DNA of 64,000 bases from Meandrina meandrites. Its lineage: Eukaryota > Cnidaria > Anthozoa > Scleractinia > Meandrinidae. Numbering within the stretch: position 1 is the stretch's first letter; each line of letters opens with the position of its first letter. The translations under genes and the position numbers were made by a program. Positions 1 to 9,863 of the stretch are shown here, one piece after another. Location of the stretch: positions 3,970,701 to 4,034,700 of the forward strand of contig OY855905.1 in the NCBI GenBank assembly GCA_963693305.1. Reading direction: 5' to 3'. The notes beneath the pieces are model-generated. The model worked only from the letters and a program-made list of their open reading frames with translations, searched no databases and had not been told where the DNA came from.

Positions 1-2
1 AG

Positions 3-1046
3 CCCTACATGAGATCAGTCACCAACTGTCTCATCGCCAACATGGCCGTGGCCGACCTCTTCATGACATTCAGCGCCATGCCCTATTCGATCGCGTACAT
101 GTACGTGACGAGTCTCTGGTTCGGTGGCATTATGGGAATGATCACGTGTAAGTTATTACATTTCTCAGTAGCGTTGTCCATTGCGGCGTCCGTGCTCACG
201 TTAGTTGTCATCGCACTGGACCGCTTCTTCGCCGTGGTGTACCCCTTTAATCGCCCCAGCGTTATTCGCAAGATTTCCGTGGTGTGCACCGTAATTTGGA
301 TCTTGTCTATCCTGTCAGTATCGCCATACCTTTACTCCTTCAAATCTTTACTCCAGCCAGATGGCACTTATCGTTGCTATTCTCACTGGGAGCCCGTAGC
401 TGACTCATATGAAGCGTCACGCATATTTTTCTCGTTTATTTTCATCTCTCTTTACTTGATTCCTTTGCTCATCATCGCTGTCTTTTACAGCATCGTTTCG
501 TTTAAGCTCTGGATTCGTAGAATTCCTGGAAACCCGACTGCTGCGAATATTCGGCATGCAGAATACAGCAAGCGGAGAACCATCAAAATGCTTATCATCA
601 TCGTTATTGTTTTCACGCTGTGCTGGTTCCCTGCGCATTTGATGCACCTATTTATTTTCTTTAATGGGAAGATTTACGATAAAACTCCTCCATTTGTGCA
701 TTTCATCGCGTTTGGAATCTCGCACGCGAATTCAGCCATCAATCCTTACCTGTATCTTGCACTTAACCGAAACTTCCGCCGCGCTTACTTGGATGTCCTA
801 AGGAGCTGTTGTAGCCCCGCTGGGAACTTGGTGAGATCCCGGGGAAGCAATACGACCTCAAACACGAATTTAACCCACGGTATGTCCATGGAGTACGTTC
901 CAGTTGCAGGGTTGGGAAGAAGAGGGGTGTACCAATTATCGGAGACCAAGAAAGAGAAGGATGCGTCAGCAGTCAAACAGATCAGTCTCATGAAAGTTAC
1001 AGACGGCGAACCTAAACAAGTGTGTGCCTCAAATGATAAAAACTGA
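3..1046 (+). CDS. Class A (rhodopsin-like) G protein-coupled receptor, 5' partial (GPCR-1)
   Basis: A seven-transmembrane receptor predicted to sit in the plasma membrane and signal through G proteins. The frame is open to the window edge, so TM1 and the start lie outside. Numbering from the ATG at 9: TM2 is residues 5-31; Cys47 (start of TM3) and Cys123 (extracellular loop 2) can form the conserved disulfide; DRF at 71-73 stands for the DRY motif; CWFP at 205-208 is the TM6 signature; NPYLY at 245-249 is an intact NPxxY motif. A basic third intracellular loop precedes TM6 and a Cys pair near 267 could be palmitoylated. The fold resembles cnidarian receptors usually named neuropeptide FF-, galanin- or tachykinin-like, but the ligand cannot be read from sequence. 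Closely related to the receptor at 13885-14894. It faces the secreted-protein gene ending at 2182. Confidence 0.93.
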   Translation, partial: PYMRSVTNCLIANMAVADLFMTFSAMPYSIAYMYVTSLWFGGIMGMITCKLLHFSVALSIAASVLTLVVIALDRFFAVVYPFNRPSVIRKISVVCTVIWILSILSVSPYLYSFKSLLQPDGTYRCYSHWEPVADSYEASRIFFSFIFISLYLIPLLIIAVFYSIVSFKLWIRRIPGNPTAANIRHAEYSKRRTIKMLIIIVIVFTLCWFPAHLMHLFIFFNGKIYDKTPPFVHFIAFGISHANSAINPYLYLALNRNFRRAYLDVLRSCCSPAGNLVRSRGSNTTSNTNLTHGMSMEYVPVAGLGRRGVYQLSETKKEKDASAVKQISLMKVTDGEPKQVCASNDKN

Positions 1047-1088
1047 ACAAAAAACAAGCAGAAAAACATAACGAAGAAAGCCATAAAG

Positions 1089-1101
1089 AATAAAGAATAA
1101 A
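1089..1101 (+). other. Poly(A) signals of GPCR-1
   Basis: Two overlapping-range AATAAA hexamers (1089-1094 and 1096-1101) lie about 45-55 bp after the receptor stop codon. Confidence 0.6.
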
Positions 1102-2055
1102 AACTGAACAGTGACACAGTTAACATCAAAGAGACTAGGCTACGCTTTTCATAGATCATCATGTTGTATATAAACTGGTCTAAAGGGAATATTAACGCTT
1201 GCTCTACGAGAGGGCAAGATGAGCCAAATCCTGCGCTGTGATAGGCTACCCGTGATTTCCAGGAAAATGGAAAATGATGCATAAGTGTTCCATATGTCAT
1301 ATAATAAATCCCTTATTGACACGTTAAAAAAAACCTAGGTAATATCCTTACTGGCTATGAGAGTACAGCCAATTATTAACGCAGGCGTCGAATTATCATG
1401 CCATCCAGACAGCAGGTTTTTTTAATGCAGTTCAGCTCGGCTGACTGAAAGAAACCGTGCCTTTATAATTCATTCTATTGTGCTCAATCTCACCCAATAA
1501 TTGTTGCTTATTAGCCGTAGCTCTTTTACATGTGACGGGTAGTCTGTTTTAGTTCCCATAAGTTTCAATCCGAGGAATGGAGGGCAAATACTTGAAGTGT
1601 ACTGTCTCAAGCTCCTCGTAATGACTTGAAACGATTGATAGAAGTAAAATATAAATAAGATGGCTGTAGCTAGTTGCAGATGGCCGCTGTAAATGAACAC
1701 TGCTTAAGAGGAGCAAAACCCAAAAGATTACTGTTGGCCTGACAGAAAACTGTTCGAGTACTTCGAGTAGGAAAGGGTGGGGAGAGAGAGAAAGAGGCAT
1801 TGCACAATCCTATTGTTGGTCACTCATGCAGGAACGATAAACGATACGAACCGGTAAGGAACTTCTAGACTACTTAGACAGCCGAGATTACTTTACGTTC
1901 CGTAAAACTGAATTACTTGCATCAGTGCTTTATCCAATAGCATAACATAAACTAAACAAATTTAATAGAAACTTGAATCACCGCTCGTTTAGGTGACTTG
2001 TAAAACAAAAAGGGAAAAAAGAAAGAGAAACGACTCGAAGATCCATGATATTCCC
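1102..2055. other. Short intergenic spacer between convergent genes
   Basis: No coding potential with recognisable similarity. It is AT-rich and separates the 3' ends of GPCR-1 (+) and secreted protein A (-). Confidence 0.5.
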
Positions 2056-2061
2056 TTTATT
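2056..2061 (-). other. Poly(A) signal of secreted-protein gene A
   Basis: AATAAA on the minus strand about 120 bp beyond the stop at 2182. The local sequence resembles the 3' end of paralogue B (signal at 13113-13118). Confidence 0.55.
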
Positions 2062-2181
2062 AAACCTCTTCTCTGAAAACCAAGATACGTTCAGTACATT
2101 GTTAGATAGACCCCACATTGGTTGCTTTACAATAAAGCTCTGAATGGTTAACTTTGCCATAAAGAAGACTCGTTTCCATGG

Positions 2182-5100
2182 TTACACGAAAAGTACAAGG
2201 ACGTTGAAGCAGACTTGCCCCTGATTATCTTTGTCGCCGTACTTCTTCAAATCCTCTCCATACCAGAACCTCATCTCATCGTTCTTCTTTAGGTAGAACG
2301 GACGGGCAAAATCTGCGAAGACAAGTTCATCCGAGTATCTAAAGAAATTTAGAAAACGTCCTGTAAGAAAGCGCGCGCTAAAAGCCATACTTCTACAACT
2401 CGATAGAAACACAGAACGAGACGTAACGATGGATCAAATGAACGAGGGATTTAATCCTTTTTCCTCGCGGCGTTTTCTAAAAGAAATAGAAAACATGTTT
2501 TCCGTGTTTCTATCGAGTTAATATAGGAACACTTGTGAAAGTTTGGGAGAACTCGAAAAAGCTGTGGAAACGTTCGCCTATCGGCTCGTGCTCCCATAGC
2601 ATGTCTCGTTCTCCCAAACTCCCACTCATGCTTCTATTTAACAAATAGATTCCAGTTTGCCGTGCGTCTGTCCAGTTATAGATCACAGATGACGTCAAAG
2701 TGTGGTAAGCACAAAAAAATGGCCCACGAGCAGCTAGGCGAGTGGGTCACTGATGTGCTTACCACATTTTGACGTCTTCTGTGATCTATAACACTCAGGA
2801 CAGACGCACGGCAAACTGGAATCTATTTGTTTTATACAACAACATTAACAAAATTCAAGTTTGGTTTCGAAAGTTTTATTTGAAAGCCGTCAGGGAATTT
2901 CCCGGGCATCGACAAAGACGAAAATAGTCTTCTCACAAGTGTGATCTATACAAAATGAGGCTACCTCATTGGTTCGTGATATCTCAGAAAGAGCTGTGAT
3001 TGGCTAACAGAAATCACACCACAATGTTCAACTGAGAAACGTAAGAGTCGAACGCAAAATCAAGACTGAAAAACACGATTGAATATTGAAAAAAGAGCGT
3101 AACATCCGAGCAAAATCACAGTTACTTGTTGTCACTGGAGTGACTCTGCTGGCCGAGGAAAACTTGAATATTTCCAATGTTGCAGGAGCTGAAGAAACCG
3201 CTCGAAAAATTTGCCATTGACATGGAGACGCTTGCGGCCATTTGATTCGTGCTTCCAAGGACCACGGGAGAGTTGAAGTCTCCAGTCGGACGATTTTCCG
3301 TTGACCTTTCTAAGCTTGGAGGATGTTGATCCCCGATGGAACTGGAAATTGTGTCTGATACGTTTTCCAGCTGGGACACAGAAGGCCGGGAGCTGTAGTG
3401 AGCGATGCTCTGTTCGCTGCTGTGGCCCGAAACGAACATAATGTGGCGGTCAGGTACGTTCGCGTTGGATAGCAAAGTAATAGCCGCTGCTCTGACGGAG
3501 TGGTTAGTGTAGGTACGGGAAAGGTCTGCTCCAATGGATATTTCTTTCATCATATCTGCCAACTTGTGGACACCAATGGGCTTATTTTCGTACCAGACTT
3601 TGTCTTCGGCTGTTATGTTCGGTTTTGGACGCTGGAAAAATGCTTTGCAAGACGGATTTAGCCTTGAGACGTACATCTTCAGACTGGCGAACGCATCGCT
3701 TTGAGCACCGGTACTGTAAAGCCTGGTTTCTTTCTCAGCCGAGGGTTTGCTGTTTTCTTCTCCAGGGTGGTTCTTTGTGGCTTCTTCGTGAGTCATGATT
3801 GCGTAGTCCCGACCGTTGGCATCCTTCAGAAACTCGAAACTGTTATAGTGCAACGGCTCGTTGCCCTTCTCTTCCTCGCCGGCACCCGAGTAGAGGGAAA
3901 CGTAAAACCAGGTTCTTCTGAGGAGACCAGCTGGACTCTCCATGGAAAGGAAAGGACTTTCTCTGATTTTGGCAAGTTCAGCAGAGATAATTACAGGCTT
4001 GTGTTGAACATTTTCTTTGCCGGCGCGACGATTTATTCTTAGCTTCGCGTCTAGGATTTTGTTACTCTTTTGAAATAAGTTATTCTTTGCTATTTTTAAT
4101 GTCACCTCATTGTTGTTTAAGTGACGCTCTACTACATTTCTGAAAGCAAGTAATGCTGATCGACTATATTCCTCTCCTTTTTTGGTTCTTGCTTCGACGT
4201 AAAACCTATAGATAGGTTTTGGTCCTATTCCGTTGCGCTCATTTTTAGTAGAGGCGTCGTAATTTTTCTTACTCGGCACCAATCTGTCAAAATAACGTTT
4301 TTTAATACAAAGTAAAGGTATTATTTTAATTATCGTTTCTTTTAGCATTTTTTATTTGTCTATTTGAAACATTTTTAGCTAACCTTCGAACAATTTTACT
4401 ACCCATTTGGTACATCGCTTCGTTGCGATCGACTGTGAATCTTCCAGGATTTTGTGTAGTTCTTTGTTTTCAATTTCCGCAAAACGACTTTTCGCTGCAG
4501 TTTTCTCGTTCTCGTATTGGTCCACAGCTTCTGCTAAACTTGTTCCAATATCTTCGTTTGCCCATTCCGGAATTAATCCGTCTAAATTGTCCGCCATCTT
4601 GGCCGACACAATGAAAACAAATTTTCAATGACGTCATCCGTACATCTGTACTCTAATAGATGACAGGCATCAACCAATCACAACGCGTGTAGTACCTCGA
4701 TTGTTGTATAAAAATAAAAATATTAAATATATTAAATAAAATATATATATGATGCTAAATTGATTGATTGATAGTAGTATAAGAGTGGGGATTCTGCGCC
4801 AGGGCGCATGCGTAGGGGTGCAAGGGGTGCCAAGGGGTGCTCATGACGTCAGAATCCCCCGGGGGGGGGGATAAGGTCATTTTTGCTTTTGGAGGATGAC
4901 GTCATCGGGGCGTAAGTGTGTTGGGGCGTAATCTAAAAATAGAAAATTACACCGGGGCGTAAGGGTGTTGGGGTGTAGGGATTCGGTGACGTCACAATAG
5001 CCCAGGGATTAACGTCGATTCATTTTTCATTTCAGTCAAAGCCACTAAACCATTCCGTTTTGATATTATGCAAGCTCCTTGTCGCATACATTTTCTACTG

Positions 5101-5694
5101 CAGACATAATTGTTTTTAAACAATGATATAGAGTCGATGTGCTGTAATGAACTCAATTAAATATAAACAGAGCGTGACCAATCAAACTAATCCTTTCACA
5201 AACGAAAAATAAAACAATACCGTGTATGCGCTTCGGTGGCCACGCCACGGTTTGAGCGAGTTTTAAGCACGAAAACGAATTGCCGCGAAAATAACATTTA
5301 TAATAAACACACAGATAGTCAAGCAAAACTTTTATTTCAGTCGCTTAATTCAAATTAAACTCTTGTTGTAAATCGGCGAACTGATTTATTTTAACTGATA
5401 ACTAGTTTCATCGAGTGTCTTTTGCAAAACAAACTTTACTATTGGTGTAGTAAGAATTTGTTTAAGAGAAAGAAAAACAAAACTTAAGCTTTCTTTGAAA
5501 ACATTATTAAAAGAAACATAGGGAAGTAGAAATTTGAAGTGGAATTTGTCGGAATCCTTCAAAATATATTTTTTTTTGGCAGCGGTGGTGGTGGTGGTGG
5601 CGGAGGTGGTGGTGGCGGTGGCGGTGGGCACCCCTTGGCACCCCTTGCACCCCTACGCATGCGCCCTGGCGCAGAATCCCCACTCTTATACTAC

Positions 5695-5745
<51 letters not shown>

Positions 5746-8700
5746 CGATTGATTGACAGCAGTAAGAAGGTCCATTTTGGAGAGGATTTCGATCATTTCA
5801 GCCGTCTTTGAAACAATCGGAATGGAAAGGCTTGAGGAAGCTCTCATAATTGGAAGTAATATCTCAACTTGAGTTCATCTCAATCGTTACCTGTGCAGTC
5901 ATACTTACAAAATGTTCTGAACAGAAAATGTGCCTGATTAAAAATGTGTTGTTGTTGATGATGATGATGATGATCATGATCATTATCGTGATAATGATGT
6001 CAGTTACATTTATATAAAATGGTTAACATTACATTTGTCGTTCTTACACTTCATCAACCAAAGGCATGTAATACCACATCCCGTCAGGTTCCTTGATGTA
6101 TTCTGGCAGCGGAAAGATCACGTGATTGTTGATGTCAGTGACGATGATGTTCAGCGGATACTTTTGGTTGGCACACCCCCAATTGCTGTCAAACACCTCG
6201 TTGCTTTGACATCTGTATGAAGCAGACGAGAATAATTATGAAATTGCTTAGCAAATTAGAGTGGTTTTCAATTGAATGCCGTAAAAAAAATAAAACAACA
6301 TTCACTTGAATGGAACACATTTTTTCCGCCTGTTGAAAATGTTATTGAACTCCCTTCGTTACAGTCCATTCAATGTACAGTTATCTGCTTGCTGGCTTTG
6401 TATGTTCCACTATCCCTCAAAAAAAAAAAAACAGTTCCACGGTAGTCTTTGGATTTCAAAGGTTATTATTGAGTCTGATGAATAGGGGTTTAACACACTT
6501 CCCGCCGTAGACGTGTCATCTGAGGACTGCTAAGAATATCACTTTGATATTCCTTGTCTATGTTCGGCTCGGCTTTCGGCTTTAAGGTTTTAACGGTTTT
6601 AGATTAAGCGAACTCCACGTCAAACCTTAAAGCGAGCTTGCTTGGACCTTGCACCAACGTGTTCTCACTCAAAATCTCATTGCCGATCTTCCTGGGCGTT
6701 CAAATGATTTACTTTTCTTTGTATGCATATTCTAGTAATAATAATATCCCGTTTTGCCAAGGACTTCTGCAAATTTAATCTACTCGTGAATAGTTGCCGC
6801 TATTGTTTGGAAGCAGAGGATCTTTTGTGTATAACAATTGGGCAACTATTATTACACGTCATAAAATCCAAAATGACGGCGCGTCATAATATATATTTTT
6901 TTTTCATTATTATTCACTGTTACCATTAAATGTTATTCCTCGCTTGTCCTGTAAAATCTGGAATTTAGGAATTATTTCAAACGATTCAACGTCAACTTGC
7001 CATAAGAGTAGAGGTACCCTAAAAAAAGAAACACTCATTCCACTTTCTGATCAATCAGTCACGAATAGAATCAAAACAAAGAGTGGCGCGTGTTTTCTTA
7101 AACTAATCACAAAGCGCAGATTGTAATCAAAAGCCACCCAACCTTGAAAAATTACGCACTTTTACTAGCGATACACTAAAAAGCAAATACAAACGAGTAA
7201 ACATACAGAGCAGGAAACAAAATGAAATCTGATTGCGATAATAAATATGCACGAAACAGCTAACAACGAGAAAACAAAGGACTGCAAGGAATATGTTAAT
7301 CAATAACAAATCTTCTCTTACCTAATTACACCGGAAACGTACTTGAGTTTCAGCGCTGAAACAAACTTACTCTCACCGCCGTATTGCAGATGGCCATAAC
7401 CATTATCTCTCGCCTTAACACAGATTGGAAGCAAACTGATTTGCTTCCATCCACCGTGAGATGGATCTGCAAACCAGATATATTACACGAATCAGAACAA
7501 CTTAACCGGTGGCAAAATTATTGAAGTGGATTGGTACCCAACGTATTTTCACATTTGCAGTTCCTTTTGCAGTGATCTCGTTTCAGTTCTTCAATGCAGT
7601 GATTTTATCTCTCTGTTCCGTCTTCTATCCTGTTCCGTTATGGCGGTAGCGAATTGTGTATGACTTTTTGATGCTGTTTTATTGCTATACACCAGTTATG
7701 CAACGCTTTCGAGTGGTATACTATGGAATATACCACGAGTCACTTGTAATTTAGGCGAGTGTGTATACCAAGAAAATTCAAGTGACAAGTGGAATATTCC
7801 ATTTTATTAAAAACTAGCAATGAGACAACGCGTACGGGTAACCCTGCGATGGACTAGCATCCCATACAGGGGGGAGTAGAAACACTTCTTGTCGCTTCAT
7901 GCTACGGAAAGCGGGATAGGCTCCAGCCTGTTGGGCCACTAGGCTAGAACGCAGATTAAACTTAAGGAAAAACATTAATTGGCTAGAGACACTAAATAGT
8001 AAGCACAAAAAATAATAAATAAAATTGAGGCTTTAAAGTCGGTATTTTTTGCGTGACACTAGGCTAAGTTGTTAATTTAATCTATGAAAAAAAAAATAGA
8101 GAACGAAAAAAATATTCTCCGCGAGAAATTTCGAGTGACATACATTTGTCCGGGAATTCATAAATTTCCAATATTTTCAACTGAAGAAATAAAAGAAAAT
8201 ATTTTTTCATACTATGTAAACATAAGGAGTCCATTTACGAAACTAATAAACGCATATTTTGTGGGCTAAATAGTCGTTACTAGTATTACGGCGTTGTCAT
8301 GAAAACGGAAAGAGTTTCACGGAACGATAAACAACGATCTCTGAAAGTTCCCACCCCTGAAACTGAACTTGTAAATTACTAATCAAATCGAAAATAGCAT
8401 GAAGCAAACGTTGTTGTTTAATTGCTTCATGTTCAAAAATTATACACTCTTTTTTATATAAATAGGAACGTCTAATTTTGGGGCTGAGGCTGAAAGTTCT
8501 ATTTTTTTTTTGACAATTTGAGGCTGAAAACGTTATTAAGTTGCATGTTAGAATTTCATTAAATTAATGCGGAGGTGATCAGGGATCGTATCGATCAAGG
8601 AGCATCAGCTGGATGTGATATATTAAGTTGCTCTTTAGTTCTCGTGTATTTACTTATACTGCTCATTTAACAAAAAATTTCAAAACAAATGAACGAAATG

Positions 8701-9863
8701 AAGACGTTCTCCAAGTCTCAGCCTGGGGTATGTTCTTAGCATGTTCTTAAAATTTTGGTAAATCTCAGTATCAACGTTCTTATACAAAAAAGAGTGTAGT
8801 TAGTTTATTCAGCAAGTTTAGCCTGATTCAAAATCAGATCTGGACCTCTTGGGATTGTTAATTAATCGTTTATGCTTCTTGTTAAGTAAACTATTGCTAA
8901 ACAATCAAAGTTGTAATTAACTCAATCTTTCTCACGCTACTGGTTTGTTTTCGTTAAATTTTATTTTATTGTGCACAAGGGAAGGCAAAAAAAAAAAATA
9001 ATCATCCAATGTTCTGTTTTGCCCAGAGGCGTATCTGAATGGAAACTTCTTTTTGTAATATTATCCAATAAAAAAGATAATTTACAATCGCATAACAAGT
9101 AAGCAATAATATTTAAGCTATATACTGACACTGGATTATTTTCTTGGCAAGGACTAATGTGTACAAGTTAACCTAACCATAGCTCCTTTAGAATACCTAT
9201 CCTCTTTCTGTAGCCATGCCAGGACTTTTATAACCGACCACTTCTCTCCTTTTGTCTTGTCCAAAAGTCAACTAACTGCTTAGCTCATGTACGATGCTTT
9301 TAAGGAGCTACGCCACGAGGGTTTCGCGGATTTTTGGACTAAATTATTCCGAAATTTAATAGTGGTAGGCAACTAAACCCAAGAAAAAATATTATCTTTG
9401 AGCATCTAAAGGAAGATATAGCATTTAATTCCAGGAAAGAAATCAAACCGCCGATGTATAATTATCGATTTTTTTTACGACGTGCGGAAAACAACTTGAA
9501 AAGTTCAGTCTCAATTTTTCAAGTTGTAATCCATTTCCATCCTAGCCTACCGCAGCCAAAGACACTTGTTAACTATTTCAGCGCTCTAATAAAAGCTCGA
9601 AAACTAAGCTCTAAAAATGGATCATTATGTTTTGGTTTCCTATGACACAAATATATATTTTGGCTATTTCAAAGTCTGTGTATTCTGGCTATTTAAAAAT
9701 CCGTGACAGTCCTTTTAAAAAGGCAACTTTTTCTTCAAGTGTCGTAAAACCGTGTTCGCTTGTAAAGAATCTGCCCTTGGTCAACTTTATTTAATATAAC
9801 TAAAAACCTACCGTCAGCCAAAGCACTGCCAACAAAAATGAACAAAATCACTTCCAAAATCAT
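2182..9863 (-). CDS. Secreted four-cysteine protein A, 172 aa, 4 coding exons
   Basis: I do not recognise this family. Exons on the minus strand: 9812-9863, 7322-7466, 6048-6212 and 2182-2338, together 519 nt with matching phases 1, 2 and 2 and GT..AG borders. Exon 1 encodes a signal peptide (MILEVILFIFVGSALAD), so the product is probably secreted. The mature part has four cysteines conserved in paralogue B, in the contexts PICVK, IRCQS, NWGCA and GQVCF. The central block carries PLNIIVTD and EYIK, and the last exon FWYGEDLKKYGDKDNQGQ. Intron 3 (3.7 kb) is packed with mobile DNA. A second copy (B) lies at 12395-13034 in the opposite orientation, and each copy is convergent with a GPCR gene. 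The 5' UTR and promoter were not resolved. Confidence 0.8.
2397..2519. repeat. Short perfect inverted repeat in intron 3 of gene A
   Basis: A 16-bp arm at 2397-2412 (aactcgatagaaacac) is perfectly inverted at 2504-2519, 91 bp apart, just upstream (in transcript sense) of the last exon of gene A. Too short to name as an element. Confidence 0.5.
2641..2830. repeat. Near-perfect 190-bp hairpin (foldback element)
   Basis: Arms 2641-2727 and 2742-2830 are inverted copies of each other with only a few mismatches and a small indel, around a loop of about 14 nt. The arms begin and end with acaaatagattccagtttgc and its reverse complement. It lies in intron 3 of gene A, so a transcript of either strand would fold into a long hairpin. 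It has the form of a foldback MITE; no coding content. Confidence 0.85.
3122..4597 (-). pseudogene. Degenerate Crypton-like tyrosine recombinase (DUF3504 type)
   Basis: Two minus-strand pieces, 4379-4597 (N-terminal domain starting MADNLDGLIPEW) and 3122-about 4270, match the architecture of Crypton-derived proteins related to animal ZMYM/QRICH1-type genes. In the 408-aa lower ORF the recombinase end is clear: NHSVR (H283xxR286), His302, GH at 308-309 and a possible nucleophile Tyr318; TKNHPG at 191-196 is another family motif. Lesions: the region joining the two pieces needs a splice plus at least a stop (about 4228) and a 1-nt shift (about 4215) to give the family-like stretch RFYVEARTKKGEEY. 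The usual arginine-rich box is degenerate (SGAGEEE, about 154-160). It lies wholly inside intron 3 of gene A. It could be a dead transposon or a decaying domesticated copy. Confidence 0.7.
4772..5696. mobile_element. Non-autonomous DNA transposon, 925 bp, perfect 69-bp TIRs
   Basis: The left end 4772-4840 and right end 5628-5696 are exact reverse complements over 69 bp, beginning tagtagtataagagtgggg. It is flanked on both sides by ttgattgattga (4760-4771 and 5697-5708), either a target duplication or insertion into an existing TTGA microsatellite. The interior has no transposase ORF; it has a G10 run (4861-4870), repeated ggggcgtaa motifs and three TGACGTCA palindromes. Perfect ends suggest recent activity. 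Superfamily not assigned. Confidence 0.85.
5697..5755. repeat. (TTGA)n microsatellite
   Basis: About 14 copies of TTGA immediately right of the 925-bp element; a few copies also lie left of it. Confidence 0.9.
7830..7930 (+). repeat. Dispersed repeat, copy 1
   Basis: A roughly 100-bp block reading through gcgatggactagcatccca and ctacggaaagcgggatagg. It recurs inverted at 44540-44640 with few differences. Lies in intron 1 of gene A. Possibly the tail of a SINE or LINE family, but no full element is seen. Confidence 0.65.
8445..8796. mobile_element. Putative 352-bp MITE with TA target duplication
   Basis: Ends cactctttttt.. and ..aaaaaagagtg are inverted (further matching about 25 bp with a small gap), flanked by TA at 8443-8444 and 8797-8798. 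No ORF. The TA flanks suggest a Tc1/mariner-like or similar mobiliser. In intron 1 of gene A. Confidence 0.55.

Noticed and set aside
2510..2698. 62-aa minus-strand ORF
   Set aside because: It overlaps the hairpin repeat and adjoining repetitive DNA; no family similarity seen.
5697..5755. Possible CRISPR-like short repeats
   Set aside because: A simple TTGA microsatellite without unique spacers, in a eukaryotic genome.
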